Assembly (NCBI RefSeq): GCF_947172395.1
Contig: NC_069100.1
Span: 9,328,109-9,392,108 of the forward strand
Origin: Bicyclus anynana
Taxonomy: Eukaryota > Arthropoda > Insecta > Lepidoptera > Nymphalidae
Direction: 5' to 3'
Length of the DNA stretch: 64,000 nucleotides
Every line of letters starts with the position of its first letter. Within the stretch, counting starts at the first letter, position 1. Below are positions 22,991 to 33,683 of this stretch, in pieces. The position numbers and the translations under genes were made by a program. The notes beneath the pieces are model-generated. The model ran no database searches. It was not told where the DNA came from and saw only the letters and a list, made by a program, of their open reading frames with translations.

Positions 22991-24081
22991 TCTTTAATTA
23001 GGAGGGGCCCGTCTAACGATTTATATCGATGAGTTAAACTAACAAACGTAGTAGTAAAACTATTACAACACACTAACTACGTTACGCAATAAACCGCTCA
23101 GCCTATGTCAGGCTGAATCCTATAAAATATGTTTTCCTTTTTCCCATTCCATATAAAAACAACTCGCTCCGCACAGCGACCATTTCCCGACGCGCTTCAG
23201 GGACCGTGTACATTGCACAGCTGACATAAAATCAATCACCCATTTGTTTATACGAGTACGAAGTTTACTACTGAACCTAACATTTTTATAAAGAACATTA
23301 TGCATGACTTTTATATCTAAATATTCCTCTCCGCCAAACAATTAATCGAAAAATCTTCAGTACAAGAATTTTGCCCAACGTATTGAAACAATCTACTGAG
23401 GCAGTAAATTATTTAACTAATCGTTAACCGGTAGTACTATATTTAGCTAATTGGTAATAGAGTAATAGCGAACACCGACTGCCACAGATGCACAGCCTAG
23501 CAGAGTCCAGCACACAAACACGCTTAATAGTTCTTCCTGGCACATAGCGTCGAGTCCCACAGCGATATCTTCCGCAAATTCTATGATGCTCCCTAGAATA
23601 CAGAGGTGGATCACGGTTGACATTATATATCTAATTCCTACTGTACAACTCAACTTGAATCCTCTGTCATCCTATCGCAGATCATATGACTAATGGTGAG
23701 CCTCCTTACAATCGGCGGCTAATATAATGTCAAATGTGAATGCTCCCTTATGTTTCGTTTAAACTGAAACAAAGGCATCGTAAAGTCGGATTGTGTTTTA
23801 ATTGCAGCTCAGTCGCACAGAAACTTCTGTGTGTTATTGTTGTGGGGACTTTGTTATTGTTCTGTAATGACAAGGACAACACAACCAAGTCATCATCACA
23901 ATACAATCACACAAACAAACAAATAATATTACTCGTTTGTACCTTACCCAACTGGGGAAGGAACGCAAGGGATACATATGTAAAAAATCTCTCGAGATCA
24001 AACATGTGGGCAAATTTCGTTGATGTCCTTAATGACCTGGTATTGGGCAGCAACCAGATGAAAAATAAAAAAAAACAAAGT
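22991..24081. other. intergenic; unrecognised 118-codon frame
   Basis: The frame at 23740-24096 (+) starts MLPYVSFKLKQRHRKVG, has a hydrophobic stretch (LLCVIVVGTLLLFC) and a middle rich in Thr/Ser/Asn, and ends inside the poly-T of the following SINE. I see no domain, and its stop being in the SINE suggests chance. Frames at 23120-23341 and 23447-23653 on the - strand are Cys-rich by chance and also unrecognised. Confidence 0.2.
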
Positions 24082-24247
24082 CTTTTTTTTTGTTAGCCCT
24101 TGACTACAATCTCACCTGATGGTAAGTGATAATGCAATCTAAGATGGAAGCGGGCTAACTTGTTAGGAGTAGGATGACAATCCACACCCCTTTCGGTTTC
24201 TACACGAAATCGTACCGGAACACTAAATCGCTTGGCGGTACGTCTTA
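24082..24247 (-). mobile_element. SINE-A, headless (5'-truncated)
   Basis: Begins at the poly-T/TTAGCCCTTGACTACAATCT end and runs through CACCCCTTTCGGTTTCTACA to CTAAATCGCTTGGCGGTACGTCTT, then stops. The tRNA-like head is absent, as expected for a 5'-truncated - strand insertion. Confidence 0.8.
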
Positions 24248-24831
24248 AAACAAAGTCGACTGAGTAGCTTTGCCAAGTTCATATCGTTTAAAAGGTATTT
24301 GACAATTATTATTAGATTTCTTTCATCAATATTCATTTGAGGTGATCATTTAAGATCACGTTATAACTAAAAATACAAAATGAAAGAAATATATTTTGTT
24401 AACTTATTGGACCAAGAGGCGTTTAGAGCCCTCGTAACTTTAATTAAGTTTTCGATTGTAATTATCACCATTAACTCATACATAACTTGTGTTTCAAAAG
24501 TGCTTGTAAAGTAAGCCAAATTGAAATATGACTTTGACTTTTGTAGGAATAAAAAGAAAAGACAAATTTTCACTTTATAAGTGTAAATCTGCCGCTACTA
24601 GACATCACTTTAAACGTCTTCTTAACTTTTCATTCCGAGAGTGGCATAAATTGTAGGGAGGATCGTAACTAAATTCTTTCCGGCGTTCCTCTCCGCCTCT
24701 TCAAGCCTGTCTAACTCCGAGAATGAGGGGCGACTATCACAATGTAAAAATGAAAGAAACCTCTGTAAAGAATTCTAAGAAACTCACGAGAGAGAGTTCA
24801 CGTAATTTTAAACTTTTTTATAATTCTACTA
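24248..24831. other. intergenic, no gene seen
   Basis: AT-rich; no gene or repeat end recognised. The 72-codon frame at 24723-24941 runs into the TACCC array of the next element. Confidence 0.4.
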
Positions 24832-25138
24832 GCGAACCCGTCAAGCTTCGCTTTGACGTATGTGCAATTCTTCCCTATCCCTACCCTACCACTACCGTAC
24901 CGCTACCCTACCCTACCCCTACCCTTAAGATCTATAATTGACTCTTAAACGTTTGTATGGCAAATAGAAAAGGGTTATTTTTATGGTTTTCCCGGCAATT
25001 ATTCAAATTTTTCTCACCTTTTAAACCTTCCCTATACCTCCACGAACATTTCAAGACCAAGATAAGATAAATCCGTTTAGCCATTCTCGAGTTTTAGCGA
25101 GACTAACGAACAGCAATTTATTTTTATATATATAGATC
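24832..25138 (-). mobile_element. Helitron-like element with CCCTACCCTA array
   Basis: On the + strand it starts CTAGCGAACCCGTCAAGCTT, then has the array CCCTACCCTACCACTACCGT ... CCCTACCCCTACCC (about 24880-24925), and goes on to CAGCAATTTATTTTTATATA near 25125. This is the reverse orientation of the elements at 15045 and 63208. Confidence 0.6.
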
Positions 25139-25633
25139 TAGTAGGAATTTCAAAATGATAATAAAGAAATCAGTGTACAGACAATAGGGATGATGAGTAT
25201 GTATTATCATACATATGTTTTCCGTGGTATTATCTTGATTTACTATCAATATTAACTAATATACATAAAAAACCACACACTCTACTCGCGCAAATAATGT
25301 CGACGCACTTGTAATCTACGCACTCACGCTTACAAATCCGACAAAATAGGGACTGGTGGGCAAAATGAGGAGCAAATGCCAGTATGGCAGCATACACGTC
25401 ACAACTTCTTTTTCTCGCTACATCCCAAGCAGTGGCGTGCACTTCATAGAAGCATTAAAACACTGCATACACTAACAAATATATTGTTAATGCTTAACTA
25501 ATGCAAATTTTCCCGGTTTGGTTAAATTGTCTTACTATAGCATACCTCAATCAACAACCTTATGCACGCCACTGATCCCAAACCACTCGTCGAGTTTGTG
25601 GCAGGCCCATAATAATTATATTATTTACATTTT
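25139..25633. other. intergenic, no gene seen
   Basis: No recognised gene. The Cys-rich 70-codon - strand frame at 25230-25442 shows no known spacing pattern. The segment AGTGGCGTGCACTTCATAGAAG at about 25430 and GCACGCCACTG at about 25564 form a distant inverted match, perhaps ends of an old element. Confidence 0.3.
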
Positions 25634-26133
25634 ATGGCCCCTGCCTTCAATTCGGAAGTTTGAATCCGGTCCAGGCATGCAACTCCAACTTTTCAGTTAA
25701 GTGTGTGCATTTTTAACCGACTTCCAAAAAGGAGAGGTTCTACGTTCGGCTGTATGTATGTTCTTTTTTTTATGTATGTCCAGCGATAAACACGACACTT
25801 GATTGTCACCGCCTTCAAACTGATCAGAAGGTAGCATATAGGTAAGATGTTATTTTTTGCTTTTTAGTTAAAGTTAATTTTGGAGTTGGAAGTCGGTTGA
25901 ATTTTTTTTATTAAATTTTTAAGAAATTTAATATCACGAGTCTCAAATGGTGAAGGATTAAACATCGTGAGGAAACCTGGACACCTGAGAATTTTCTTAA
26001 ATTATCTACGTCTGTGAAGTCTGCCAATCCGCATTGGGCCAGCGTGGTGAATCTAACCTGACCCCTCTCATTCTTAAAGGAAACTCGTGCTCAACAGTGA
26101 GCCTAATACTGGTTGTTAATGATGACGTTGAAT
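25634..26133 (+). mobile_element. SINE-B split by a nested insertion
   Basis: The left part (about 25634-25714) keeps GAATCCGGTCCAGGCATGCA and TTTTCAGTTAAGTGTGTGCA. The right part (about 25916-26133) resumes with AAGAAATTTAATATCACGAG and continues through GCCAATCCGCATTGGGCCAG to the CTAATACTGGTTG tail. The gap is filled by a short minisatellite/hairpin-family element. The tRNA-like A box is missing or mutated (ATGGCCCCTGCC). Confidence 0.8.
25715..25915 (+). mobile_element. internally deleted minisatellite/hairpin element
   Basis: Starts AACCGACTTCCAAAAAGGAG with the GTTCGGCTGTATGTATG, poly-T, ATGTATGTCCAGCGATAA block, then jumps straight to the right arm of the terminal hairpin (CACCGCCTTCAAACTGATCA ... 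GTTGGAAGTCGGTTGAA). The 130-bp units and the left hairpin arm are gone. Because it sits inside a SINE whose flanks are alignable, the element's ends can be placed to within a few bases. Confidence 0.8.
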
Positions 26134-26647
26134 GAGATTGTAACATCGCGTGAGGCGAAGAAAGAAGCGCTACTGTATGAGAGTGAAAATTATAAAAATT
26201 AATTGAAAAACATCAACTATTTATAAAGTAGTTAATCCCAGATTGTGGTAGAGTCGCTAAAAACAGACGAACTTGACTTTTTTAAAAGCGCTTTTAAGGC
26301 GAGCCTATTTCAAATAAACGAATTTTATTTTTAAATTCACTCTTACACAAAGCGCAAAAATTATTAACAAAAATATGAGTAGGTAAATAGTATTTTTCTG
26401 TAGGCAGGACTTTTCTGTAGTATTCAAAATAACTTCGGCATAAAATTAAACGTTTTCGCTCACAAAGGCCTTACGTTCGCACATTGTATTGTCTATAAAC
26501 AAAAGAGAACATTTATTTGTTTTTCTTCTTTATAGTGGTCTTAATAGAAGAATTTTAATTACAGTAACGTTTGTACGTCTCTACATTTTTCATTAAAATC
26601 ATAAATTTGTAGTTTTATCATTAATATTTAAAAAAAAAAAGACTAGG
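26134..26647. other. intergenic, no gene seen
   Basis: AT-rich; nothing recognised. Confidence 0.4.
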
Positions 26648-26745
26648 TATTGGAATTGCGAATTAGAAAGCGCAGTGTTGGTCGACCCCTCACCAGGTGA
26701 ACTGACAACATCAAGCGAGTCGCAGGGATTCGCTGGATACAGGCG
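26648..26745 (+). mobile_element. RTE-type LINE relic, short
   Basis: AGAAAGCGCAGTGTTGGTCG and CATCAAGCGAGTCGCAGGGA match the relic at 12776; the rest is lost. Confidence 0.6.
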
Positions 26746-26749
26746 TCTC

Positions 26750-26876
26750 AGTCCCTATAGCCAAGTGGCACGTCGATTCTCTTTCTACGATCGCAAACGC
26801 TTTGAAAACTAGAAAAATGTATGGGGATGGCCGACCTTGATTACGTGACCTGTCGATAGCAAATGTCATTCAAGCC
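26750..26876 (+). mobile_element. single arm of 'TAGCCAAGTGGCA' palindromic MITE
   Basis: TATAGCCAAGTGGCACGTCG, TTCTCTTTCTACGATCGC, AAACTAGAAAAATGTATGGG and ACGTGACCTGTCGATAGCAAATGTCATT match one arm and the centre of the palindrome at 30958-31245. The second arm is missing. Confidence 0.65.
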
Positions 26877-26925
26877 AAAAATATTTTTTTCAATTTTTTG
26901 TCTGTCTGTCTGTCCGTATTTTTTG

Positions 26926-27112
26926 TTAACCGGGCATCACGCTAAAGCTGCTGAATGAATTCAAATGAAACGTGGCACGGTTTAGGACCATAATACGGAG
27001 AAGGTTATAGGAATCTTTTTATTACGAAAATGAAATAAGAAGGGGGTGAAATAGGGGTTGAAAGTTTACATTGATTTCAACGCAGACGAAGTCGCGGGCG
27101 TCTGCTAGTTCA
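26926..27112 (+). mobile_element. Helitron-like element with CTAG end
   Basis: Contains ACCGGGCATCACGCTAAAGC and AATGAAACGTGGCACGG, and ends AGACGAAGTCGCGGGCGTCTGCTAG followed by T. A TGTCTGTCTGTCTGTCCG simple repeat lies just before it. Confidence 0.65.
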
Positions 27113-27339
27113 TAATAAATAAGGGCCGCAGCTGCACTGCAGTATGGAAATAGTTTTGGTCCCCTTAACCTAAAATGTCGGTGTCTTCAAATGAATAAGT
27201 TTTAATTTATATTTATTAGAGCTTTATTTATTAAATTTTGCTAAAAATTCGCGGAGAATAGCAAAATAAATTTGGTATGACATTGCTCATATTGAAAATC
27301 AAAGTACTTAACGATTCATCAAATTTATATGAATTACTA

Positions 27340-27540
27340 ACTGACGCCGCGCGGTTTCATCCGCGTGATTCCCGTTCCCGTAGGAATACGGGGATAATAT
27401 ATAGCCTATGGCCTTCCTCTATAAATAGGCTATCTAACACTGAAAGAATTTTTCAAATCGGACTAGTAGTCCCTGAGATTAGCGCGTTCAAGCAAACAAA
27501 CAAACAAAAAACCCTTCAGCTTTATAATATTAGTATAGAT
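27340..27540 (-). mobile_element. Helitron-like element ('GACGCCGCGCGGTTTCA' family)
   Basis: On the + strand: CTGACGCCGCGCGGTTTCAT, CCCGTAGGAATACGGGGAT, AATAGGCTATCTAACACTGA, AGCGCGTTCAAGCAAACAAA and TTATAATATTAGTATAGATT. The 102-codon + strand frame here is a by-product of the repeat. Nearly the same sequence occurs at 47767-47964. Confidence 0.7.
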
Positions 27541-28071
27541 TTTACTGTACATAATATTCACAAATATTTTACCGAGAAAGTCTAAGATCCACTGCGGCAA
27601 CCCACAGTATTCAAATGACAAAATAAATACAAATACTCAACAAAGAAACCCCCATTCTGTCCTCGACCATAAAATATTCAATCAGGCAATCCCGCGAGTG
27701 CACGGCCGCGGGTAGAACATAAAAACGTAGCTTTAATGGCGACGCGGCAAATAATTCGCGCCAAAGTATGCTGCTTCGACGCGTTATGGGTTTTTTGAGG
27801 GTAATTAAAAAGTCTCGCTTCCGACACTGGTAGGGCGATGACGATAAAATGTATTTTTGGAATGCCTTGGAGTAATTTTGTTTTTTTTTTAATGACTTGC
27901 AATGGGGTCTTAAATCAGTGCGTTTATTTAAGTAAGTGCCTAATAGATTGATTTTTCAAAGAATCTTTGGTTAAATTTCGTGATTTTCATACGGAAGATT
28001 TAAATTTTGTTAACTTTAGTGTGAGAGCACTTTGTTATGAATAAATCACAACACAAATATGTATGTATTAT

Positions 28072-28265
28072 AGCCGACGCCCCGCAGTTTCAACCACATA
28101 GTTCACGTTCCCGAAAGAATACGAAGATAATATATAGCCGTATGACTCACAAATAACGTGGCTTTCTTGTGGGAAAATAATTTTCAAAATCGTTTCAGTA
28201 GATTCAAAGATTACCCCCTACAATACCACACACTTTACATCTGTATAATATTAGTAGGTATAGAT
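28072..28265 (-). mobile_element. Helitron-like element, diverged copy
   Basis: CCGACGCCCCGCAGTTTCAA, GTTCACGTTCCCGAAAGAAT and ATAATATTAGTAGGTATAGATT mark an older member of the 27340 family. Confidence 0.6.
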
Positions 28266-28648
28266 TTATATGTATAGTAATATAGATTGTAAATTATATT
28301 TGCTAGAAGACGTAGGTAGAACTTATTACAAATTCCTTTACCAGACACCTACGAATCATAAGTTTAAGACTAAGCTTTTAGACTCGTAAATTACCTTATG
28401 AATGTGATAGAGAGCTTCTTATAATTTATAGTAGAAGTAGAATATAATGTATTCGAGAATATATTTTGAGGTCAAAGGTCTTTTCCCGCGGGGATAACTT
28501 GCTCGCTGAGATTTGAGGATCCTCCATAGAGGTCAAAATCTTGGATTATTTTATATACCACTACAAAATATGAGCAAAAATTAAGATGAATTATTCTTGT
28601 TCTGAAGTTACTTTATCGGTAAGTATATAATTGTATTGAAATCGAGTT
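28266..28648. other. intergenic, no gene seen
   Basis: AT-rich; nothing recognised. Confidence 0.4.
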
Positions 28649-29582
28649 TTTAACCGACTTCAAAAAGGAGGAGGTTCTCAATTCGGTCGGTATTTTTTTT
28701 TTTTTTTTTTATGTATGTACACCGATTACTCAAAGACACCTGGACCGATTTCAAAAATTCTTTTTTTGTTTGAAACGGTATAGTCCCCATTTGGTCCCAT
28801 TGCCATCATGTCAAGATCTGATGATGGATTCCTGGAGAAATTGAGGGGAACTTTCGAAAATTATATGAGTGTCTAGTGTGTTCGTAAACTTTTCCATTTA
28901 GTACTTTTTAGCACTACAATTTCATGAAGGTTTAAAATCGATCTGATGATGGAGCCATAAAACAGACGAGGGAACTCCTCGGCGATTTACAGCAGTTACC
29001 TTGTGTTTGGGCTTGATTAATTTGTATTAATGAGAACTTTCCACATAGATAGGTTGCGACTGTCATTTAGGGGTTTGGTGATGAAGACCAAGGACAGTTA
29101 AGGGAACTCCTTAACAGTTTACAGTAACTACCTTGTGCTTGGGCTTGATTAATTTGTATTGCTGAGAATTTTACACCAAGAAGGGTTGTGAATGTCATTA
29201 GCGGTCTGATGTATTCGTTTGAGATGAAAATTTACACTAAAAATGGAAAAATAACAAAAATTTTAATAAAAAAATACAACCGACTTCAAAACCTAAAAAC
29301 ATACCCACTAAACTAAAAAGCGAAAAATAACATCATAATATGTTCTACCTGCTGTTCAGTATGAAGGCGGTGCTTAGCTGGTGCTGTCTTAATTTAAGCC
29401 ATTTCTGACAGGACCACATCACATGGCTCACACATGGCTTAAATTAATACATCACCGGCTTAGCACCGCCTTCATACTGATCAGCAGGTAGAACATATTA
29501 TGATGTTATTTTTCGCTTTTTAGTTTAGTGGGTATGTTTTTAGGTTTTGAAGTCGGTTGTATTTTTTTATTAAAATTTTTAT
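28649..29582 (+). mobile_element. minisatellite + terminal-hairpin element, copy 2
   Basis: The left end TTTAACCGACTTCAAAAAGG is followed by a long T run and ATGTATGTAC. Only two 130-bp units are present (about 28938-29067 and 29068-29197). The right-hand hairpin has arms AACCGACTTCAAAACCTAAA (about 29277) and TTTAGGTTTTGAAGTCGGTT (about 29540), running inward to AGCACCGCCTTCATACTGA. Its sequence differs from copies 1 and 3, but the two arms match each other. Confidence 0.8.
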
Positions 29583-29874
29583 TATTAAATGATTGAATAA
29601 ATAAGTGGATAATATTAATAAGTTATACGGGTTCAGGTGTTACAGAGGAGACATACATAGATAACTTTAAAAATATATATAACTTATATTAGGTTCAAGA
29701 GGTCGAACTTAGGGTACTATACGACGATCTGTTATTATTGTACAAAAACCAAGATCATCGCTTGGTGGTTTACCAATTAATGGTAACTAACTACGGCCGA
29801 AGCCACTAACTATCAGTTCAGATTCAGAACAAACGTCTTTAAAAATAATTACTTACTTACTCGTAACCTTGTTT

Positions 29875-29988
29875 GCACCACCAACTTTTCAGTTGTGTGA
29901 CCAGTGTGGACTATTGGCCTAATCCCTCTCATTCTGAGAGGAGACTCGAGCTCAGCAGTGACCCGAATATGGGTTGATAATGATGAAA
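29875..29988 (+). mobile_element. SINE-B, internally deleted
   Basis: ACCAACTTTTCAGTTGTGTG is joined directly to CAGTGTGGACTATTGGCC, then TCTCATTCTGAGAGGAGACT and CGAATATGGGTTGATAATGATG. The head and middle are missing. Confidence 0.7.
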
Positions 29989-30456
29989 CTTGTTTGCTTT
30001 ATAACCGATATATTATAAAACCTATCGGATATAAGATAGAGAATTATCAGTGCTAGAAATATCGTCATAAATACCGTGCAATACTTATCCCCACTGCAAG
30101 GGCCCGCTGGGCACTCGTGAAAGTGCCCCCGCGTCGTAACGCCGATCTCCGGCCGCATTCATCGCGTCACGATCGTGCCCCACACATGCACATTACACGG
30201 ACCCCATCACTCTAGGAAACAATTTTATGGCTTCACTAATAATTCGATATATTTATATTTTGTGTACTAATAATTCAACATGTATTTACTTACAAAGCGA
30301 CTTTTACTAATGTGATGCCAATATGAAAATTTAAAAAGATTGAGAAGATCGTTATAAATAAAGTTTCAACAAAAACTTCATTCTCCTTAATAAATTTCTT
30401 GAAACTTCCATTCAGTAAACGGCACTGTAACATTACTCAATTAACTCTGAGAATTT
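29989..30456. other. intergenic with CpG-rich islet
   Basis: A GC-rich patch at 30090-30170 (AAGGGCCCGCTGGGCACTCG, GCCGATCTCCGGCCGCATTC) holds the start of a 68-codon - strand frame (MRPEIGVTTRGHFHECPAG...) with a later hydrophobic stretch (TIFLALIILYLI); the frame ends inside SINE sequence. It could be a small membrane-protein exon or a regulatory patch; I found no splice partner. Confidence 0.25.
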
Positions 30457-30535
30457 TTCTCATGGACCCAGGACTCGAACCGTGAAGTTCGTGATCCGAA
30501 GCGACACAGGCTTACCACTGGACTAGGAGGCAGTT
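30457..30535 (-). repeat. tRNA-like SINE head
   Basis: On the - strand: TCCTAGTCCAGTGGTAAGCC (A-box-like), then CACGGTTCGAGTCCTGGGTC (B box), in tRNA-like spacing. There is no acceptor-stem pairing good enough for a functional tRNA and no SINE body is recognisable. It differs from the SINE-A and SINE-B heads, so it may be a third tRNA-derived family. Confidence 0.55.
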
Positions 30536-30592
30536 AAACTTATTCTCTTATATTGAAAAGAGATCACATTTATGCGTCAGTTGGTTCAACCT

Positions 30593-30634
30593 ATTAACAA
30601 ATCGCAACCTATTTTAAGGTTGCGATTTGTTAAT
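30593..30634. repeat. perfect 18-bp hairpin
   Basis: ATTAACAAATCGCAACCT and its exact reverse complement, separated by six bases (ATTTTA). It may be the core of a small snap-back element; there is no gene beside it that it could terminate. Confidence 0.8.
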
Positions 30635-30957
30635 TTATTTCGTTAGGTTACACGCAGGCGATATTAAACCACATAAGCGGACAAATGGGATCTATTCTGT
30701 TTTGAAAGAGGCCTAAAAAAGAAACATTATTATAATGAGGTTGGAAGTTGGGAACAAGATGGCGTCTATCCCGATGCCTGGTATTCAGCAGGTCACGATC
30801 CCGACATCAATCAGATTCGATCGCCTATCGCGTAACATTCACCATAATACGAACTACGTGGCGCTATCTTATTCAGCAGATGCTTACGTATATCATACGT
30901 AATAGTTTTGTGGTAGAAACTTACGCATTACTTCTAAATATATAAAACGTTTTATAA
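30635..30957. other. intergenic, no gene seen
   Basis: Nothing recognised; the 65-codon + strand frame at 30748-30945 (Arg/Ser-rich) has no known family. Confidence 0.35.
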
Positions 30958-31245
30958 CAGGCCCCCTAGCCAAGTAGCAAGTCGATTCTCTTCCTACGAC
31001 TTGAAAACTACAGAACTTATACCATACCAGCCCCCTAGCCAAGTGATTTTCTACGATCGCTAACGCTTCGAAAACTAGAAAAATGTATGGGAATGACAGA
31101 TCTTGATCACGTGACCTGTCGATAGCAAATGTCATTCCCATACATCTTTCTAGTTTTCGAAGTGTTAGCGATCGTAGAAAGAGAATCCACGTGCCACTTG
31201 GCTAAGGGAGCTGGTATGTTTATAAGTTCTGTAGTTTTGAAATCG
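30958..31245. mobile_element. palindromic MITE ('CCCCTAGCCAAGTG')
   Basis: Arms run from TTGAAAACTACAGAACTTAT, ACCAGCCCCCTAGCCAAGTG and GATCGCTAACGCTTCGAAAA on the left to TTTTCGAAGTGTTAGCGATC, CACTTGGCTAAGGGAGCTGG and ATAAGTTCTGTAGTTTTGAA on the right, about 100 bp each, around GATCACGTGACCTGTCGATA. An extra partial copy of the terminal block (CCCCCTAGCCAAGTAGCAAG) precedes the left arm. A single-arm relative is at 26750. Confidence 0.8.
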
Positions 31246-31961
31246 AGAGCCCGAAGTTTTGCGTTTCCACCGTCGATTTATTACCACGATCCCGTGTACC
31301 GGGCGTAGACGGATTGGTTTTTTGGGCACATAAAAATGGGAATGAAGCGATTTTATTGTGTTCGCATAAAACACGCTCAAATCCCACTTTATGCGCTCCC
31401 GAATCTAAACTAATAAAATCGAGTAACTCCGGAATTAGATTCCAGCAATAACGCTGTACTTTTAAAGGTTTTTGAAAGGTCCAAAATGTAGGGAATTGTT
31501 TATTTTACGCTTGGCTATAAACGATTACGCTTCGCTGTTTCTCGGTGTAAGTAAATATAAGGATTCCAGTTATTACATACTTACGTAGATTCATTTAAAA
31601 ACATATTAAAATTCATATTTTCTTTTCAATCTTTTGTTAATTTTATAATCTAGTAGAGCAATCAGTAATGAGTGGTTAGCGAGTTATTTTGTTTATTTAT
31701 TTGGAAGATATTACGTATTATGGAACATGCTTGCGCGAAAGGTGCCTGACTGGCTATTGTATTCATTCTTGTGAAACAAGTGAAACTTGAGATGATAGGG
31801 ATAATGAAGCTGCAAGGAAATTCTCCATTTCTTTTGATCCATTTTTGAATTTTTAAGTAAAAAATTATCGCTTTATTTTTAATTGGCATCTTAGGTACTA
31901 GAGCTAAGTCCGTGCTATTTTATTTAAACATTCAGTTTAAAATTTATTTTGATTTTTTTAT
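31246..31961. other. intergenic, no gene seen
   Basis: No recognised gene; frames at 31165-31380 and 31662-31889 (-) lack domains, and the first lies largely in MITE-flanking DNA. Confidence 0.35.
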
Positions 31962-32188
31962 TATCACACTAATATAATAAAGGCGAAAGTTTGTGTGAAT
32001 GTGTGTAAGTATGTTTGTTCCTCTTTTACGCTGCGGCTATTATAGCGATTTGGCTGAAATTTGAAATGGAAATAGATTTTGCTCTGGATTAACACATAGG
32101 CTACTTTTCACCCCGGAAAAGTCCTTGGTTCCCGCGGGATTTCTGAAAAACTAAATTCCACGCGGACGAAGTCGCGGGCGTCCGCTAG
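31962..32188 (+). mobile_element. Helitron-like element, full length
   Basis: Starts ATCACACTAATATAATAAAG, has GCGATTTGGCTGAAATTTG and ACACATAGGCTACTTTTCAC, and ends GTCGCGGGCGTCCGCTAG followed by T. Closest in layout to 17962-18177. Confidence 0.8.
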
Positions 32189-32766
32189 TATTTGACAATA
32201 ATCGAACCGAATACCACATTTACTGGTGAGTCACAGTGCACTTTGTACACAACTTTTGAAACAACAGAATCAACTATTCTGATTTTGGGTTTAACTCCGT
32301 AAATAACTAATTTGTATGCAACGAACAGATAAGCATTAGATTATGACACCGTAATAACACCGTTCAAAGCATATCAAATGCTCAATTATGAAGGACTGGA
32401 GGTGATTCGCATTTCGACCGACATTTCGGCGTACCCACGCTAAATACCTATCTACCTTGCCACTAGGCATGGGGTATTGATATCGACTAATCTAAGAATA
32501 AAGTTTTTCACGCGAAACATCGATTTTCTTAACCGATGCATCGACATGTACGATTAACTCTAGTAAGTAGTAAAAATGTAGAGATACAATATGTAGCGCG
32601 TATTTTTTTTTTATTACATTAATAAAGGCAAGCGCTTGGCTCCAATCACGTCAGATAGTAAGCGATTATGTAGCCTATGATGTAACGACTAGAAGATACC
32701 TACTTACTTTAACATCAGGGTATCTTAAAGTCAAGACTTGTACCTAAATCTAAGATAGACTAAGTC
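32189..32766. other. intergenic, no gene seen
   Basis: AT-rich; nothing recognised. Confidence 0.4.
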
Positions 32767-33091
32767 TTTTTTTTTATTCTTTACAAGTTAGCCCTTGACT
32801 ACAATCTCACCTGATGGTAAGTCATGATGCAGTCTAAGATGGAAGCGGGCTAACTTTTTAGGAGGAGGATGAAAATCAATACCCCTTTCGGTTTCTACAC
32901 GGCATCGTACCGGAACGCTAAATCGCTTGGCGGTACGTCTTTGCCGGTAGGGTGGTAACTAGCCACGGCCGAAGCCTCCTACCAGCCAGACCTGGACCAA
33001 TTAAGAAAATCTCAATCTGCCCAGCCGGGGATCGAACCCAGGACCTCCGTTTTGTAAATCCACCGCGCATACCACTGCGCCACGGAGGCCG
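32767..33091 (-). mobile_element. SINE-A, full length
   Basis: The tRNA-like head is at the right (GCCTCCGTGGCGCAGTGGTA on the - strand, B box GGTCCTGGGTTCGATCCCCG) and the poly-T at the left. Compared with the copy at 13274 its B box is intact. It abuts, head-on, the stop codon of the LINE relic at 33102. Confidence 0.85.
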
Positions 33092-33101
33092 TCAAAACAA
33101 C

Positions 33102-33428
33102 TCATCTATTCAATCTTGACTTGAATGTACCCATGTTATAGGTGGCAGGGAAAACGGATGCTGGGAGGGCATTCCATAACTTTGCAGTTCGGATCAGGAA
33201 CATACAGAAACATGTACAAGTCCAAGGGAGATCAATAATTACGTATGGTAGCAGACCAATGCGATGACTGGCAGTTCTGTGATAAGAAGGTAGAAAGATT
33301 AGGTTAGGTAGAAAAGTACCTGGTTGCACACTGACATAGACAACTTTCGGTGATGCTTCAACAATAGAATCTTTACAAATAGTCAACTGACGTTTCAAAA
33401 GAGATTGTAAACTGAGCCTTGAAATCAT
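33102..33428 (-). mobile_element. Jockey/CR1-type LINE relic, reverse transcriptase C-terminus
   Basis: An uninterrupted 108-codon frame ends with LIRTAKLWNALPASVFP, then YNMGTFKSRLNR and TGA. The RTAKLWN-LP-S-F-xx-YN-FK-R pattern is the usual C-terminal block of Jockey/CR1-like LINE reverse transcriptases in insects. The catalytic part is gone. An intact frame over 327 bp suggests a fairly young insertion. Ten bases after the stop a SINE-A begins. Confidence 0.7.
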
Positions 33429-33683
33429 TGCTTCGCAAAGGTTTCGTAGTTGTCCATTTAAACTATTTAACTTACGAGTTTATTTTAAAAACTGGAGACA
33501 TATGTGAGACTTTGTGACCAGTGTTCTTCTTCTCGTTATTTGCTATGCTTGTAAAAACTACAATGTAATTTGCCCATGTTGTCGTTGATAATGTAGCTTT
33601 CCATTGGTGAAGTGATTTTTAAAATCGGTTAATTGATTTAGGTGTTAAGTGTAACAAACAAACTAACATACACATTTATAACA

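Noticed and set aside
33102..33428. Host protein of 108 residues
   Set aside because: The RTAKLWN-LPASVFP ... FKSRLNR end is the usual C-terminus of LINE reverse transcriptases.
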